A DNA stretch of 64,000 bases from Acrocarpospora macrocephala (GCF_009687865.1 NZ_BLAE01000040.1:1-64000); one strand, 5' to 3'; shown: positions 25,068 through 34,634, counted from the stretch's first letter. Notes: a model not told the origin generated them from the sequence alone. Numbers and translations are program-made.

Positions 25068-25746
25068 GCGACCTCACGGAGGAGGTACGTCACCAGGCCG
25101 GTGATGGAACTTCGCAGGCTCTCCATGGAACCTGAATTGTCGATCACCCAGTCGGCTGGAATCGCAGCGAGATCGAGTTCGGTGACGTGGCTCGCCGAAC
25201 CGAGAGAGAGGTCGCCTCGGCTCCGGCGCCGGAGCAGGCACACGCTCTCGGGGGAGATGACCCGGATAATCGAGAAGCCCTGAGATCGCATGAACTCGAA
25301 ATCGGGGAAGCGCATGTCGTCGCAGACGATATTAATTAGAAAGTCGTGATCTGGATAGCCGCAGCGGTGTGTCGCCTGGTCGGCGGCTATGCGGCTGTCT
25401 ATGGGACGGGTTTCTGGTTAATAAGACCTGGTCCGGAGGTCAGGCGATGGGTGCGCTGAATTTCGTTCAGCCGGGCCGAGAATCGATCCTGGAGCACCAT
25501 TGAGTTGATCTTCCGCATGTAGTGACCGAGGAAGTTCAGCAGTTCCCCGTCCTTGCGATAGAAGTGGTCGAGTTCCCGGCCGGCGCAGCGATATACGGCA
25601 GATTGTGCCTCGTAGAGTGGATCTGCGAGCTTTATGAGCGAAAAAGGAAGCTTTCCGGATTCGCAGAAGCGATGAACGATCTGCGCCGCTGTACTCTTCC
25701 CGGCCCCTGGTGCTCCACATAAAGCGATCTTGAAGAATTCCGCCAT
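25064..25746 (-). pseudogene. dNMP-kinase-like P-loop protein, split by a 92-bp repeat
   Basis: The N-terminal half (25746-25423) has Walker A G11-APGAGK-S-T19 and a LADPLYE segment as in deoxynucleoside monophosphate kinases. The C-terminal half (25330-25064) starts IVCDDMRFPDFEF and continues with SHVTELDLAAIPADWVIDN. Between them lies the 92-bp palindromic repeat (25331-25422), which brings a TAG in the first frame and a TAA in the second. Removing exactly the 92 bp joins GPGL to IVCDDMRFPDF in frame and gives a 196-residue protein of normal family length. The gene is therefore a recent loss. It presumably phosphorylated a (modified) deoxynucleotide. The local sequence is AT-richer than the rest of the window. 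Confidence 0.85.
25331..25422 (-). repeat. 92-bp palindromic MITE-like repeat, copy A
   Basis: The copy reads on the minus strand from 25422 to 25331 and matches 35748-35839 in 87 of 92 positions. Ends are near-perfect inverted repeats (TAACCAGAAA and TTTCTAATTA), and an inner stem AGCCGCA/TGCGGCT can form. It interrupts a kinase-like gene. The exact edges and any target duplication (AT or TAT) are ambiguous because the ends are AT-rich. Confidence 0.88.
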
Positions 25747-25885
25747 GCTCCACCTTCCGAACCAATCTGAGCATACGATGAGATGCCCGAGTTGTGGCGG
25801 AGGGAAATAGACGAAAATCCTCGGGACTGCCGGTATTTCAATTTTCGGATACGGTCGAATGCGAGTGGACCCGTACTAGATCGTG

Positions 25886-26764
25886 TCAGAAGTGCCAGGG
25901 AAACGGGCTCCAGTCGGGGGCGCGCTTCTCCAGGAAGGAGTCCCGGCCCTCGGCCGCCTCCTCGGTCATGTACGCCAGCCGGGTCGCCTCCCCCGCGAAC
26001 ACCTGCTGCCCGACCAGGCCGTCGTCGATCAGGTTGAAGGAATACTTGAGCATGCGCTGCGCGGTCGGGCTCTTGCCGTTGATCTTGCGCGCCCACTCCA
26101 GCGCCGTCCGCTCCAGCTCCTCGTGCGGCACGACCGTGTTGACCATGCCCATCCGGTGCGCGGCCTCGGCGTCGTACGTGTCGCCCAGGAAGAAGATCTC
26201 CCGGGCGAACTTCTGCCCCACCTGGCGGGCCAGGTAGGCGGAGCCGAAGCCGCCGTCGAAGCTGGCCACGTCCGCGTCGGTCTGCTTGAAGCGGGCGTGC
26301 TCCCGGCTGGCGATGGTCAGGTCGGCCACCACGTGCAGGCTGTGGCCGCCCCCGGCCGCCCAGCCGGGGACCACGCAGATCACGATCTTGGGCATGAACC
26401 GGATCAGCCGCTGCACCTCCAGGATGTGCAGGCGGCCGGTGGCGGGGGTGCCGTCCGCGTACTGGTAGCCGTCCTTGCCGCGGATGCGCTGGTCGCCGCC
26501 GGAGCAGAAGGCCCAGCCGCCGTCCTTGGGGGACGGGCCGTTGCCGGTGAGCAGCACGCAGCCGACGTCCGTGGTCATCCGGGCGTGATCGAAGGCCTGG
26601 TAGAGCTCGTCCACGGTCTGCGGGCGGAACGCGTTGCGGACCTCCGGCCGGTTGAAGGCGATCCTGACCGTGCCCTGATCGACCGCGCGATGGTAGGTGA
26701 TGTCGGTGAACTCGAAGGCGTCCACCGGCTCCCACGCCTTGTCGTCGAACAGCTCAGAAACCAT
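25886..26764 (-). CDS. menB: 1,4-Dihydroxy-2-naphthoyl-CoA synthase
   Basis: A 292-residue crotonase-fold enzyme that closes the naphthoquinol ring of menaquinone from o-succinylbenzoyl-CoA. Family marks are AFNRPEVRNAFRPQTVDEL, AFCSGGDQRIRGKDGYQY, VVPGWAAGGGHSLHVVADLTIAS (oxyanion hole), TDADVASFDGGFGSAYLAR and the C-terminal APDWSPFPWHF. ATG at 26764 is preferred over the longer frame because GGGGAG precedes it. It lies 31 bases downstream of menF on the same strand. Confidence 0.95.
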   Translation of the reverse strand: MVSELFDDKAWEPVDAFEFTDITYHRAVDQGTVRIAFNRPEVRNAFRPQTVDELYQAFDHARMTTDVGCVLLTGNGPSPKDGGWAFCSGGDQRIRGKDGYQYADGTPATGRLHILEVQRLIRFMPKIVICVVPGWAAGGGHSLHVVADLTIASREHARFKQTDADVASFDGGFGSAYLARQVGQKFAREIFFLGDTYDAEAAHRMGMVNTVVPHEELERTALEWARKINGKSPTAQRMLKYSFNLIDDGLVGQQVFAGEATRLAYMTEEAAEGRDSFLEKRAPDWSPFPWHF

Positions 26765-26795
26765 TCCCACTCCCCAATATCGTCCTGCCTGCACT

Positions 26796-27986
26796 CTAGA
26801 AGCTCCCCACGGCCTCGCGGACGCCGAAGATGTCGCGGACCGCACCCAGCTTGGCCTCGGTCTCCTGCCACTCGGCCGCCGGGCTGGAACCGGCGACGAT
26901 GCCGCACCCGGCGAACAACCGCAGCTCCTGGCCGCTCACCCGGGCGCAACGCAGGGCGATGCACCATTCCCCGTCGCCCCGGGAGTCCTGCCAGCCGACC
27001 GGGGCGGCGTACCGGTCCCGGTCCAGGCACTCCAGGGAGCGCAGCAGTTCCCGCGCCTGGTGGGTGGGCGTGCCGCACACGGCGGCGGTCGGATGCAGCC
27101 GCCCCGCGAGGGCGAGCGCGTCGGTGTCGCCGCTCAGCGTGCCGGTGATCATGGTGGCCAGGTGGGTGACGTTGGCCAGCCGGAGCACGTGCGGGGTGGG
27201 CACGTCCAGGGTGTCGCAGTACGCCTCCAGGACGGCGATGGCCGAGTCGGCGGCCAGCGAGTGCTCCACCGAGTTCTTGGGCGTGACCAGGTTGTGGGCG
27301 CCGCCCGGCCAGGCCGTACCGGCTAGCACCAGGGAGGTGATGTCGCGGCCGTGCCGGCTGGCCAGCAGTTCGGGGGACGCGCCGACCAGGCCGTCCACCG
27401 CGAAGGACCAGCAGGAAGGGAAACGTTCGGTCAGGCGGGCGAGGGCGGTGCGCGGGTCGAAGGGACTCGCCAGGCGGCCGCGGAGGTCCCTGGCCAGCAC
27501 CACCTTCTCCAGCCGGTCGGCCTTGATGTCCTGGACGGCCTGGGTGACCGCGCTGTGCCAGCGGGCCCTGGCCCCCGGTTCAGGGCGCCAGTCGACGTGC
27601 GGCAGCGGATCCCAGGGGACGCGGGGCAGCTCCTCGGGGTCGCCGACCGTGGTCTTCCAGGCGATCCCGTCCCGGCGGCCGATCACCACCCGGGGCACGA
27701 TCAGCACGGATTTTCCCGGGCCGTCGTCGAAGGTGAAGCTGCCGAAGACGATCGGGCCCGAGCCCGGGCGCTCGACCTCGTCGCTGATCCGGCTGACGGC
27801 CGTGAACCGCCGCCACCAGCGGCGGGCCAGGTCGAAGCGGTCGGGACCGGAGATCTCGAGCCGGGCGGCCTCTCCCCAGGCCACCATCCCGTCGCCGCCG
27901 CGCAGCCATAAGGTGGCTCCGGCGTGCGGCGCGACCTCCAGTAATGAGCCGGGATCGTCGATCTTGACGGTGCGGACCAGCTCCAT
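26796..27986 (-). CDS. menF: Isochorismate synthase
   Basis: A 396-residue chorismate-utilising enzyme that converts chorismate to isochorismate, the entry of menaquinone synthesis. The C-terminal domain shows KVVLARDLRG, SPELLASRHG, LAGTAWPGG, NSVEHSLAADSAI, HLATMITGTL, LHPTAAVCGTP and AGCGIVAGSSPAAEWQETEAKL, the usual Mg- and chorismate-binding boxes. Its ATG overlaps the TGA of the methyltransferase gene by one base. Association with menB supports menaquinone rather than siderophore synthesis. Confidence 0.92.
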   Translation of the reverse strand: MELVRTVKIDDPGSLLEVAPHAGATLWLRGGDGMVAWGEAARLEISGPDRFDLARRWWRRFTAVSRISDEVERPGSGPIVFGSFTFDDGPGKSVLIVPRVVIGRRDGIAWKTTVGDPEELPRVPWDPLPHVDWRPEPGARARWHSAVTQAVQDIKADRLEKVVLARDLRGRLASPFDPRTALARLTERFPSCWSFAVDGLVGASPELLASRHGRDITSLVLAGTAWPGGAHNLVTPKNSVEHSLAADSAIAVLEAYCDTLDVPTPHVLRLANVTHLATMITGTLSGDTDALALAGRLHPTAAVCGTPTHQARELLRSLECLDRDRYAAPVGWQDSRGDGEWCIALRCARVSGQELRLFAGCGIVAGSSPAAEWQETEAKLGAVRDIFGVREAVGSF

Positions 27987-28795
27987 CAGGCCGCACCTCC
28001 CGCCGGGCGGCGCGCGTGCACGCTGTGCACGGTGAAGGAGACCGCGCGGAAACCGGGCTCGGCCATGAGCTTCCGGACGCCGGTGAGCTGGGCGGAGGTC
28101 ATGCCCGCGGCCAGCAGCTGGGCTTCCAGGTGGTGGCTGTTGCTGATCAGCAGGCCGAGGCCGGGCGAATCAGGACCCCATACCTCGGTCTTGCAGGCCG
28201 GGTCCACGTTGGTGAAGCCCGCCTCGGCGACCGCCTGGGCAACCGACCTGCCCCAGGTCGGGTCGGCCCCGACCGCGTCCAGCACGGTGGCCAGCGTGGT
28301 GAGGTAGGTCTCGTAGAGTTCCCGCGCCTGCTCGTCCGGCGTGAGTAGCGCGGGCCAGTGGGTGATGTCGATCTCGTCGAGCTGCAGCCAGCCGCCCGGG
28401 CGGAGCGCCCGCAGCAGGCGGGCCAGCACGTGCTGCCGATCCGGCAGGTGGCTGAGCACCAGCCGGGCGTGCACCAGGTCGAAGCCCGCGTCCGGCAGCG
28501 GATCATGGACGATGTCGTGGCGGGTGACGGTGAGGCCCGGATGGGCGGGGATGAGGCCCGGCTTGATGTCCGTGGCCAGCACGCTGCCCTGGGGCGCGAC
28601 CCGTTCGGCCAGCCAGCGGGCGACGCTGCCGCCGCCCGCGCCGATCTCCAGGCAGTGCCACCCCGCGGTCACCCCGGTGCGGGCGAGACGCTCGAAGGTC
28701 AGCGGATCGAGCAGGTCGGCCAGACATCGGTGCTGGTCGGCCGAGTGAGCTCCGTCGTTGTCGAACACGTAGTGCGGCTTGGTGGCATGCGCCAA
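27986..28795 (-). CDS. SAM-dependent methyltransferase in the men operon
   Basis: A 269-residue class I methyltransferase. Motif I is LEIGAGGGSVARWLAE, followed by LATDIKPGLI, DLVHARLVLSHLPDR and LRALRPGGWLQLDEID. It is first in a likely three-gene operon with menF and menB. It could be a quinone methyltransferase, but the sequence looks more like general small-molecule methyltransferases than UbiE/MenG, so that role is only suggested by position. Confidence 0.75.
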   Translation of the reverse strand: MAHATKPHYVFDNDGAHSADQHRCLADLLDPLTFERLARTGVTAGWHCLEIGAGGGSVARWLAERVAPQGSVLATDIKPGLIPAHPGLTVTRHDIVHDPLPDAGFDLVHARLVLSHLPDRQHVLARLLRALRPGGWLQLDEIDITHWPALLTPDEQARELYETYLTTLATVLDAVGADPTWGRSVAQAVAEAGFTNVDPACKTEVWGPDSPGLGLLISNSHHLEAQLLAAGMTSAQLTGVRKLMAEPGFRAVSFTVHSVHARRPAGGAA

Positions 28796-28892
28796 CTGGG
28801 TCTCCCCCGAAAGAAGCAGATGGACCAGTTCCGCATGCTAGACAGTCGTTACTCTGAGTAAGTATCTCGACACTCGCGACTTGGCCGGTTTC

Positions 28893-30020
28893 TCAGGAAG
28901 TGCGGATTCCCCGCCGGAAGACGGCCGCCGGGCGCTGGAGCAGGCGGTGGTCCTTGGTCGGGTCGCCGGCGACCGCGAGCAGGTCGGCGTCGAAGCCGGG
29001 GGCGATCCTGCCCTTGCGGTCGTCGACGCGGCAGGCGCGGGCGGCCAGGCTGGTGAACGAGCGGAGGACCTCGGTGGGGGTGCACCCGGCGAAGTCGACC
29101 AGCATCTCGCCGCCGTAGGGGAGGATGCCGTGCGGCTTGACCGGGCCGATGCCCGCGTCGCTGCCGCCGATGATCTGGACCCCGGCCGCGTGCAGCAGGC
29201 GCATGCCCTCGGCCAGCCCGGGAAGGCGGCGGGCGATCACGGGCGGCGGGTTGAAGCCAGGCAGCACGCCGACCGTCAGCGAGGCGAAGATCCCGCTTTC
29301 AGCCAGCCGGGCGATCAGCTCGCGGTCGGGGCTCACGCCGTCCTCGGTCAAGAAGGAGACATGTTCGATCGAGTCGAATCCCGCGTCGAGCGCGGCGGCG
29401 ATGCCCACGGAGGCGTGCGCGTGGCCGGTGATGGGCAGGCCGTGCAGGTGCGCCTCCTCGGCGGCGGCGCGAATCTCGGCGGGGGTGAACTGCAGCAGGT
29501 GGGAGTGGGTGCCAGGAGTCATCTCGCCACCGGTCACCATCATCTTGATGGCTTTCGCGCCGCGCGCGGCTCTTTCCCGTACGGCTTCGCGGATGCCTTT
29601 CTCGCCTTCGGCCTCGCCGCCGAGGAACCAGCAGTGACCCCGGGGTGAGGTGATGGGCGCTCCGGCCGAGAGGATCTCGGGGCCGTCGGTGAACTCCTGG
29701 GCCAGTTTGATGGCCAGGTAGTCCTTGTCGCCCAGGTCGCGGATGGTGGTCACCCCGGCGGCCAGGTGCAGTTGCGCGGCCGTACGCATGCGCTCGTAGA
29801 GGCCGTCCTCGTCGAGGTGGCCGATGGGGTCGAGGCTGGCGTCGAAGGCGAGGTGCACGTGGGTGTCGATCAGGCCGGGCAGGAGGGTCACGTCGCCCAG
29901 GTCGAGGGCGTCCTCGGCGTCGTCGAGGAGCGCGATGATCCGCCCGCCGTCCACGACCACCGCCCGCGAGTGGATCAGGTTGTGTCCGTCGAAGATGCGC
30001 TGCGCGCGAATGGTTTGCAT
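28893..30020 (-). CDS. Imidazolonepropionase-like amidohydrolase
   Basis: A 375-residue metal-dependent amidohydrolase. Metal ligands are visible in LIDTHVHL (HxH), KMMVTGGEM (Lys), TGHAHA and IEHVSFL (His), and GGSDAGI (Asp). It belongs to the prolidase/imidazolonepropionase-like branch that hydrolyses amide or C-N bonds, including Xaa-Pro dipeptides. No signal peptide. It starts only 38 bp from the GH20 promoter region and is divergent from that gene. Confidence 0.85.
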   Translation of the reverse strand: MQTIRAQRIFDGHNLIHSRAVVVDGGRIIALLDDAEDALDLGDVTLLPGLIDTHVHLAFDASLDPIGHLDEDGLYERMRTAAQLHLAAGVTTIRDLGDKDYLAIKLAQEFTDGPEILSAGAPITSPRGHCWFLGGEAEGEKGIREAVRERAARGAKAIKMMVTGGEMTPGTHSHLLQFTPAEIRAAAEEAHLHGLPITGHAHASVGIAAALDAGFDSIEHVSFLTEDGVSPDRELIARLAESGIFASLTVGVLPGFNPPPVIARRLPGLAEGMRLLHAAGVQIIGGSDAGIGPVKPHGILPYGGEMLVDFAGCTPTEVLRSFTSLAARACRVDDRKGRIAPGFDADLLAVAGDPTKDHRLLQRPAAVFRRGIRTS

Positions 30021-30139
30021 GTGATCGATTGCACTGCGGGTCGGGGGGCTGGGGCATGAGTACCCCCGTACTCGAAACGGGTCTTGACGGCTGGTGAACT
30101 GTAAATAAAGCTTACTAATTAACAGTCTGGGAGGCGCTT

Positions 30140-32098
30140 GTGACCCGGTTCGCGCGTGTTTTCGTGGCAGTGCTTCTGGCCAGCACCGCAGTGATCGTGC
30201 CCGCGTCGGCGCCGGCGGTGGCGGCCACGATGGCGGATGTCGTACCGGTGCCGGTGAGCATGCAGCCGTCGGCGGCGACCTACACGCTCCCGTCGGGGGC
30301 GAGCATCTTCACCCAGGCGGGATCGGCCGATGTCGGGACTTATCTGGCGGGTATTCTGCGGCGTTCGACCGGGTACGCGCTGCCGATCGCGAGCGCCGGA
30401 TCGGGTGAACCCACCAGTGGCATCTCCTTGCTGCTCAGCGGTGCCGACCCGAGCGTGGGCGCGCAGGGATACCAGCTCGACGTGACCGCCGCCACCGTGG
30501 TGCTACGGGCGCAGACGGCGACCGGCCTGTTCAACGGGGTCCAGACGCTGCGGCAGCTGCTGCCGCCGGAGATCGAGAGCACGACCGTGCGCCCGGGGCC
30601 CTGGACGGTTCCCGGGGGCAGGATCGTGGACTATCCGAGGTTCCCCTACCGGGGCACGATGCTCGACGTGGCGCGGCACTTCCACCCGGTGGCCACGATC
30701 AAGCAGCACATCGACCGGATCGCGCTCTACAAGATCAACTACTTACACCTGCACCTGTCCGACGACCAGGGCTGGCGGATCGTGGTGGACTCCTGGCCCC
30801 GGCTGGCCACCTTCGGCGGCAGCACCCAGGTGGGCGGCGGCCCCGGCGGGTACTACACGAAGGCGCAGTTCCAGGACATCGTCGCGTACGCCGCGGCCCG
30901 GCACATCACGATCGTGCCCGAGATCGACATGCCGGGGCACACCAACGCCGCGCTCGCCTCCTACGCCGACCTCAACTGCAACGGCGTCGCCCCCGCGCTC
31001 TACACCGGAACCGCCGTCGGGTTCAGCTCGCTCTGCACGACCAAGGAGATCACCTACACCTTCGTCAACGACGTGCTGACCGAGCTCGCGGCGCTGACGC
31101 CCGGGCCGTACCTGCACGTCGGCGGCGACGAGGCGGACGCGACCTCAGCCGCCCAGTACGCCACCTTCATGAACCGGGTGCAGCCGCTGGTGACCGGCAA
31201 GAACAAGGCCGTCATGGGCTGGCACCAGATCGGCGCCTCGGCCGTGCAACACTCGGCGAACCGGATCGTGCAGTACTGGGGCACCACCACGTCCGACTCG
31301 CTGGTGAGCACCGCCGTCTCGCGCGGCGCGAAGGTCGTCATGTCACCGGCCAACAAGGCCTACCTCGACATGAAATACACCAACGCCACCCCGATCGGGC
31401 TCAGCTGGGCGGGCCTCATCGAGGTGCAGACCGCCTACGAGTGGAACCCCGGCGCCCACCTGAGCGGCGTGCCCGCCACCGCCGTCCTCGGCGTCGAGGC
31501 CCCGATGTGGACCGAGACGATCGTCACCGAGGACCACATCGAGTTCATGGCCTTCCCCCGCCTGCCCGCCATCGCCGAACTCGGCTGGTCCCCGTGGTCC
31601 ACCCACAACTGGACGGCCTTCCGCGCCCGCCTGGCCGTCCAGGGCCCGCGCTGGACGATCATGGGCATCGACTTCTACCGCTCCCCCCAGATCGCCTGGC
31701 CCACATCGGGCACGACCGTCCGGTACGAAGCCGAGAACGCCGCCATCACCCAGGGCGTCGTCGAGTCCAACCACGCCGGCTACTCCGGCACCGGCTTCGT
31801 CAACTACGACAGCGCCGTGGGCAGCAGCGTCCAGTGGACGGTCACCGCCCCCACCGCGGGCACGGCCACCCTCCGCCTCCGCTACGCCAACGGCACCACG
31901 GCCAACCGTCCCATGGACATCACCGTCAACGGCACCTTGGTCGCCGACGAGTTCGCCTTCACGGGCACCGGCGCCTGGACAACCTGGCAGACCAGGACGC
32001 TGACGGTGACGCTACCCGCCGGAACTTCCACCATCCGGGCCACAGCCACCACCGCGAGCGGCGGCCCGAACGTCGACTATCTCGAAGTGCAACGTTGA
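30140..32098 (+). CDS. Secreted GH20 beta-N-acetylhexosaminidase with a C-terminal carbohydrate-binding domain
   Basis: A 652-residue exo-hexosaminidase. Signal peptide at 1-29 (ends APAVAA). A GH20b N-domain precedes the TIM barrel: RGTMLDVARHFHPV, YLHLHLSDDQGWRI, EIDMPGHTNAA and the catalytic pair D330-E331 in HVGGDEAD, where the Asp assists the substrate acetamido group. Residues ~530-652 (VRYEAENAA, GYSGTGFVNY, VDYLEVQR) are a CBM35/6-like module. It probably releases GlcNAc from chitin or glycoproteins. The GTG start is preceded by GGGAGG. Confidence 0.93.
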   Translation: MTRFARVFVAVLLASTAVIVPASAPAVAATMADVVPVPVSMQPSAATYTLPSGASIFTQAGSADVGTYLAGILRRSTGYALPIASAGSGEPTSGISLLLSGADPSVGAQGYQLDVTAATVVLRAQTATGLFNGVQTLRQLLPPEIESTTVRPGPWTVPGGRIVDYPRFPYRGTMLDVARHFHPVATIKQHIDRIALYKINYLHLHLSDDQGWRIVVDSWPRLATFGGSTQVGGGPGGYYTKAQFQDIVAYAAARHITIVPEIDMPGHTNAALASYADLNCNGVAPALYTGTAVGFSSLCTTKEITYTFVNDVLTELAALTPGPYLHVGGDEADATSAAQYATFMNRVQPLVTGKNKAVMGWHQIGASAVQHSANRIVQYWGTTTSDSLVSTAVSRGAKVVMSPANKAYLDMKYTNATPIGLSWAGLIEVQTAYEWNPGAHLSGVPATAVLGVEAPMWTETIVTEDHIEFMAFPRLPAIAELGWSPWSTHNWTAFRARLAVQGPRWTIMGIDFYRSPQIAWPTSGTTVRYEAENAAITQGVVESNHAGYSGTGFVNYDSAVGSSVQWTVTAPTAGTATLRLRYANGTTANRPMDITVNGTLVADEFAFTGTGAWTTWQTRTLTVTLPAGTSTIRATATTASGGPNVDYLEVQR

Positions 32099-32243
32099 GT
32101 TCTTGCGGTGTTGATCTCGTAAGATTGCGTTGAGATTTCCAACTATTGCACTCATGTATCGGATCCTGTCACGATGGGGATCCGAGCCTTTCTGGCGCGC
32201 GGTTCACGCGTCCTGATCCGCGCCCCCTCACAGAGGAGTGCGC

Positions 32244-34634
32244 GTGGAGATCTCACGTCGGGGGTTCTTGGCCTCCGCGGTGACCGGATCCGCCCTGGCG
32301 GCGGCGTCGACGACCGGAGTGCTGGCGACGATGGCCGGCGCGGCGAACGCGGCGAGCCCGCCGGGGGACGTGGTCGGGAAGATCACGGTGGGCTATCAGG
32401 GGTGGTTCGCCTGCAAGGGGGACGGCGCGCCGATCAACGCCTGGTGGCATTGGAGCGGCAACAACAACCAGGTGCCGCCGTCGCCGGGCAACAACACCAT
32501 CGTGGCCTGGCCCGACATGCGGGAGTACACCAACAGCTACGTCACCGCGTACTCGAACCTGAACAACGGGCAGCCCGCCACGCTGTTCTCCAGCTGGGAC
32601 CAGCAGACGGTCGACACCCACTTCCGCTGGATGCGGGAGAACACCATCGACACGGCCGCGTTGCAGCGGTTCAACCCCAACGGCGCCGAAGGTCCCACGC
32701 GGGACGCCATGGCGCAGAAGGTCCGGCAGGCGGCCGAGGCCAACACCGTCAAGTGGTACGTCATGTACGACCTCACCGACTGGCTGAACATGCAGTCGGA
32801 GGTGAAAACCGACTGGCTGACCAAGATGTCGGCCCACGTCGCCTCCCCCATGTACGCCAAGCAGAACGGCAAACCCGTCGTCGGCCTCTGGGGCTTCGGC
32901 TTCAGCGAGCCCAGCCGCCCGTTCGCCCCCGGCCCCTGCCTGGACGTCGTCAACTGGTTCAAGGCCCAGGGCTGCTACGTGATGGGCGGGGTCCCGACGC
33001 ATTGGCGGCAGGGCATCAACGACTCCCGCCCCGGCTTCATCGACGTCTACAACGCCTACGACATGATCTCGCCGTGGATGGTCGGCCGGATCAGGAACGT
33101 CGGCGAGGCGGACAACCACTACACCAACCTGCTCGTGCCGGACCAGGCGCACTGCAACGCGCGCGGCATCGACTACCAGCCGTGCGTGCTGCCTGGCGAG
33201 GTCACCGCCCGGCACCGCGCGCACGGCGACTTCATGTGGCGGCAGTTCTACAACGTCATCCGGGCGGGCTGCCAGGGCATCTACATCTCCATGTTCGACG
33301 AGTTCAACGAGGGCAACCAGATCGCCAAGACCGCCGAGACGCTGGCGACCGTGCCGGCCAACTCGGGCCTGCTGGCCCTGGACGAGGACGGGACGGCCTG
33401 CTCGTCGGACTACTACCTGCGGCTGACCGGCGACGGCGGGCGCATGCTGAAAGGCCAGATCGCCCTCACGCCGGTACGGCCCACCGTGCCGATGATCATC
33501 GTCGACCCCAACCCGAATCTGGCGCGCGGGAAGTCGGTGACCGCGAGCAGCACGAACCCGGGCTACCCCCCGTCCAATGCCGTCGACGGCAACGCCGGTT
33601 CGTACTGGGAGAGCCTGAACGGATTCCCGCAGTGGATCCAGGTGGACCTCGGGTCGACGGCGAACATCGGCAGGGTGGTGCTCAAGCTGCCGCCACAGCC
33701 CGCCTGGGGGACCCGCAACCAGACCATCCAGGTCCAGGGCAGCACCAACGGCACGACCTACACGAACTTCGCGGGCCCGACCGCGTTCACGTTCAACGCG
33801 GCCACCGGAAATATGGTGACCATCAATATCCCGTCCGGGACCGCGCGATATGTCCGGCTCAACTTCTCCGGGAACACCGGCTGGCCCGCCGCGCAGCTCG
33901 CCGAATTCGAGGTGTACGGCACGACGGTCATCGGCGAGAACGAGCCGCCCACCGTGCCGGGCAACCTCACCCTGACCGGCAAGACCGCCACCAGCGTCTC
34001 CCTGTCCTGGAGCGCCTCCACCGACAACGTGGGCGTGGTCGGCTACGAGGTCAGGCAGAACGGCACCGCCGTGGCCAGCCCGACCGGCACCTCCACCACC
34101 ATCACCGGCCTCACCCCGGCGACCGCCTACAGTTTCACCGTCGTCGCCCGTGACGCGGCCGGGAACACCTCGCAACCGTCCTCCCCGCTGAACGTCACCA
34201 CTGACGCCGCGCCCAACGTCAACCTGGCCCGCGGCAAGCCCACCGCTGAGAGCAGCCACACCCAGAACCTGGGCTCCGGCAACGCGGTCGACGGCGACGC
34301 CGGTTCCTACTGGGAGAGCGCCAACAACGTGTTCCCGCAGTGGATCCAGGTCGATCTGGGGGCTGCCATCACGGTCGGCAGGATCGTGCTCAAGTTGCCG
34401 CCGCCGTCCGCGTGGCAGACGCGTACCCAGACGTTGTCCGTTCAGGGCAGCACGAACGGCTCCTCGTTCAGCACCATCGTGGGTTCGGCGGGATACGTCT
34501 TCAACCCGACCACCGGCAACACCGTGACGATCACGTTCGCGGGCACGTCCACCCGCTACGTGCGGCTGAACATCACCGGCAACACGGGCTGGCCGGCCGG
34601 CCAGCTGTCGGAGTTCGAGGTCTACCAGTCCTGA
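32244..34634 (+). CDS. Tat-secreted GH99/71-like protein with two F5/8C modules and FN3
   Basis: A 796-residue exported protein. A twin-arginine signal (SRRGFLASAVTGSALAAAS) is followed by a catalytic-type barrel (VGYQGWFACKGD, WGFGFSEPSRPF, GVPTHWRQGI, ISMFDEFNEGNQ) like the GH71/GH99-like family of glycosidases. Then comes a discoidin F5/8C (CBM32) domain (NLARGKSVTASS, to about 560), an FN3 domain (PPTVPGNLTLTGK) and a second CBM32 (NLARGKPTAESSH). The two CBM32 copies are clear internal duplicates. GTG at 32244 is favoured by AGGAG five bases upstream. Substrate unknown. Confidence 0.85.
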   Translation: MEISRRGFLASAVTGSALAAASTTGVLATMAGAANAASPPGDVVGKITVGYQGWFACKGDGAPINAWWHWSGNNNQVPPSPGNNTIVAWPDMREYTNSYVTAYSNLNNGQPATLFSSWDQQTVDTHFRWMRENTIDTAALQRFNPNGAEGPTRDAMAQKVRQAAEANTVKWYVMYDLTDWLNMQSEVKTDWLTKMSAHVASPMYAKQNGKPVVGLWGFGFSEPSRPFAPGPCLDVVNWFKAQGCYVMGGVPTHWRQGINDSRPGFIDVYNAYDMISPWMVGRIRNVGEADNHYTNLLVPDQAHCNARGIDYQPCVLPGEVTARHRAHGDFMWRQFYNVIRAGCQGIYISMFDEFNEGNQIAKTAETLATVPANSGLLALDEDGTACSSDYYLRLTGDGGRMLKGQIALTPVRPTVPMIIVDPNPNLARGKSVTASSTNPGYPPSNAVDGNAGSYWESLNGFPQWIQVDLGSTANIGRVVLKLPPQPAWGTRNQTIQVQGSTNGTTYTNFAGPTAFTFNAATGNMVTINIPSGTARYVRLNFSGNTGWPAAQLAEFEVYGTTVIGENEPPTVPGNLTLTGKTATSVSLSWSASTDNVGVVGYEVRQNGTAVASPTGTSTTITGLTPATAYSFTVVARDAAGNTSQPSSPLNVTTDAAPNVNLARGKPTAESSHTQNLGSGNAVDGDAGSYWESANNVFPQWIQVDLGAAITVGRIVLKLPPPSAWQTRTQTLSVQGSTNGSSFSTIVGSAGYVFNPTTGNTVTITFAGTSTRYVRLNITGNTGWPAGQLSEFEVYQS

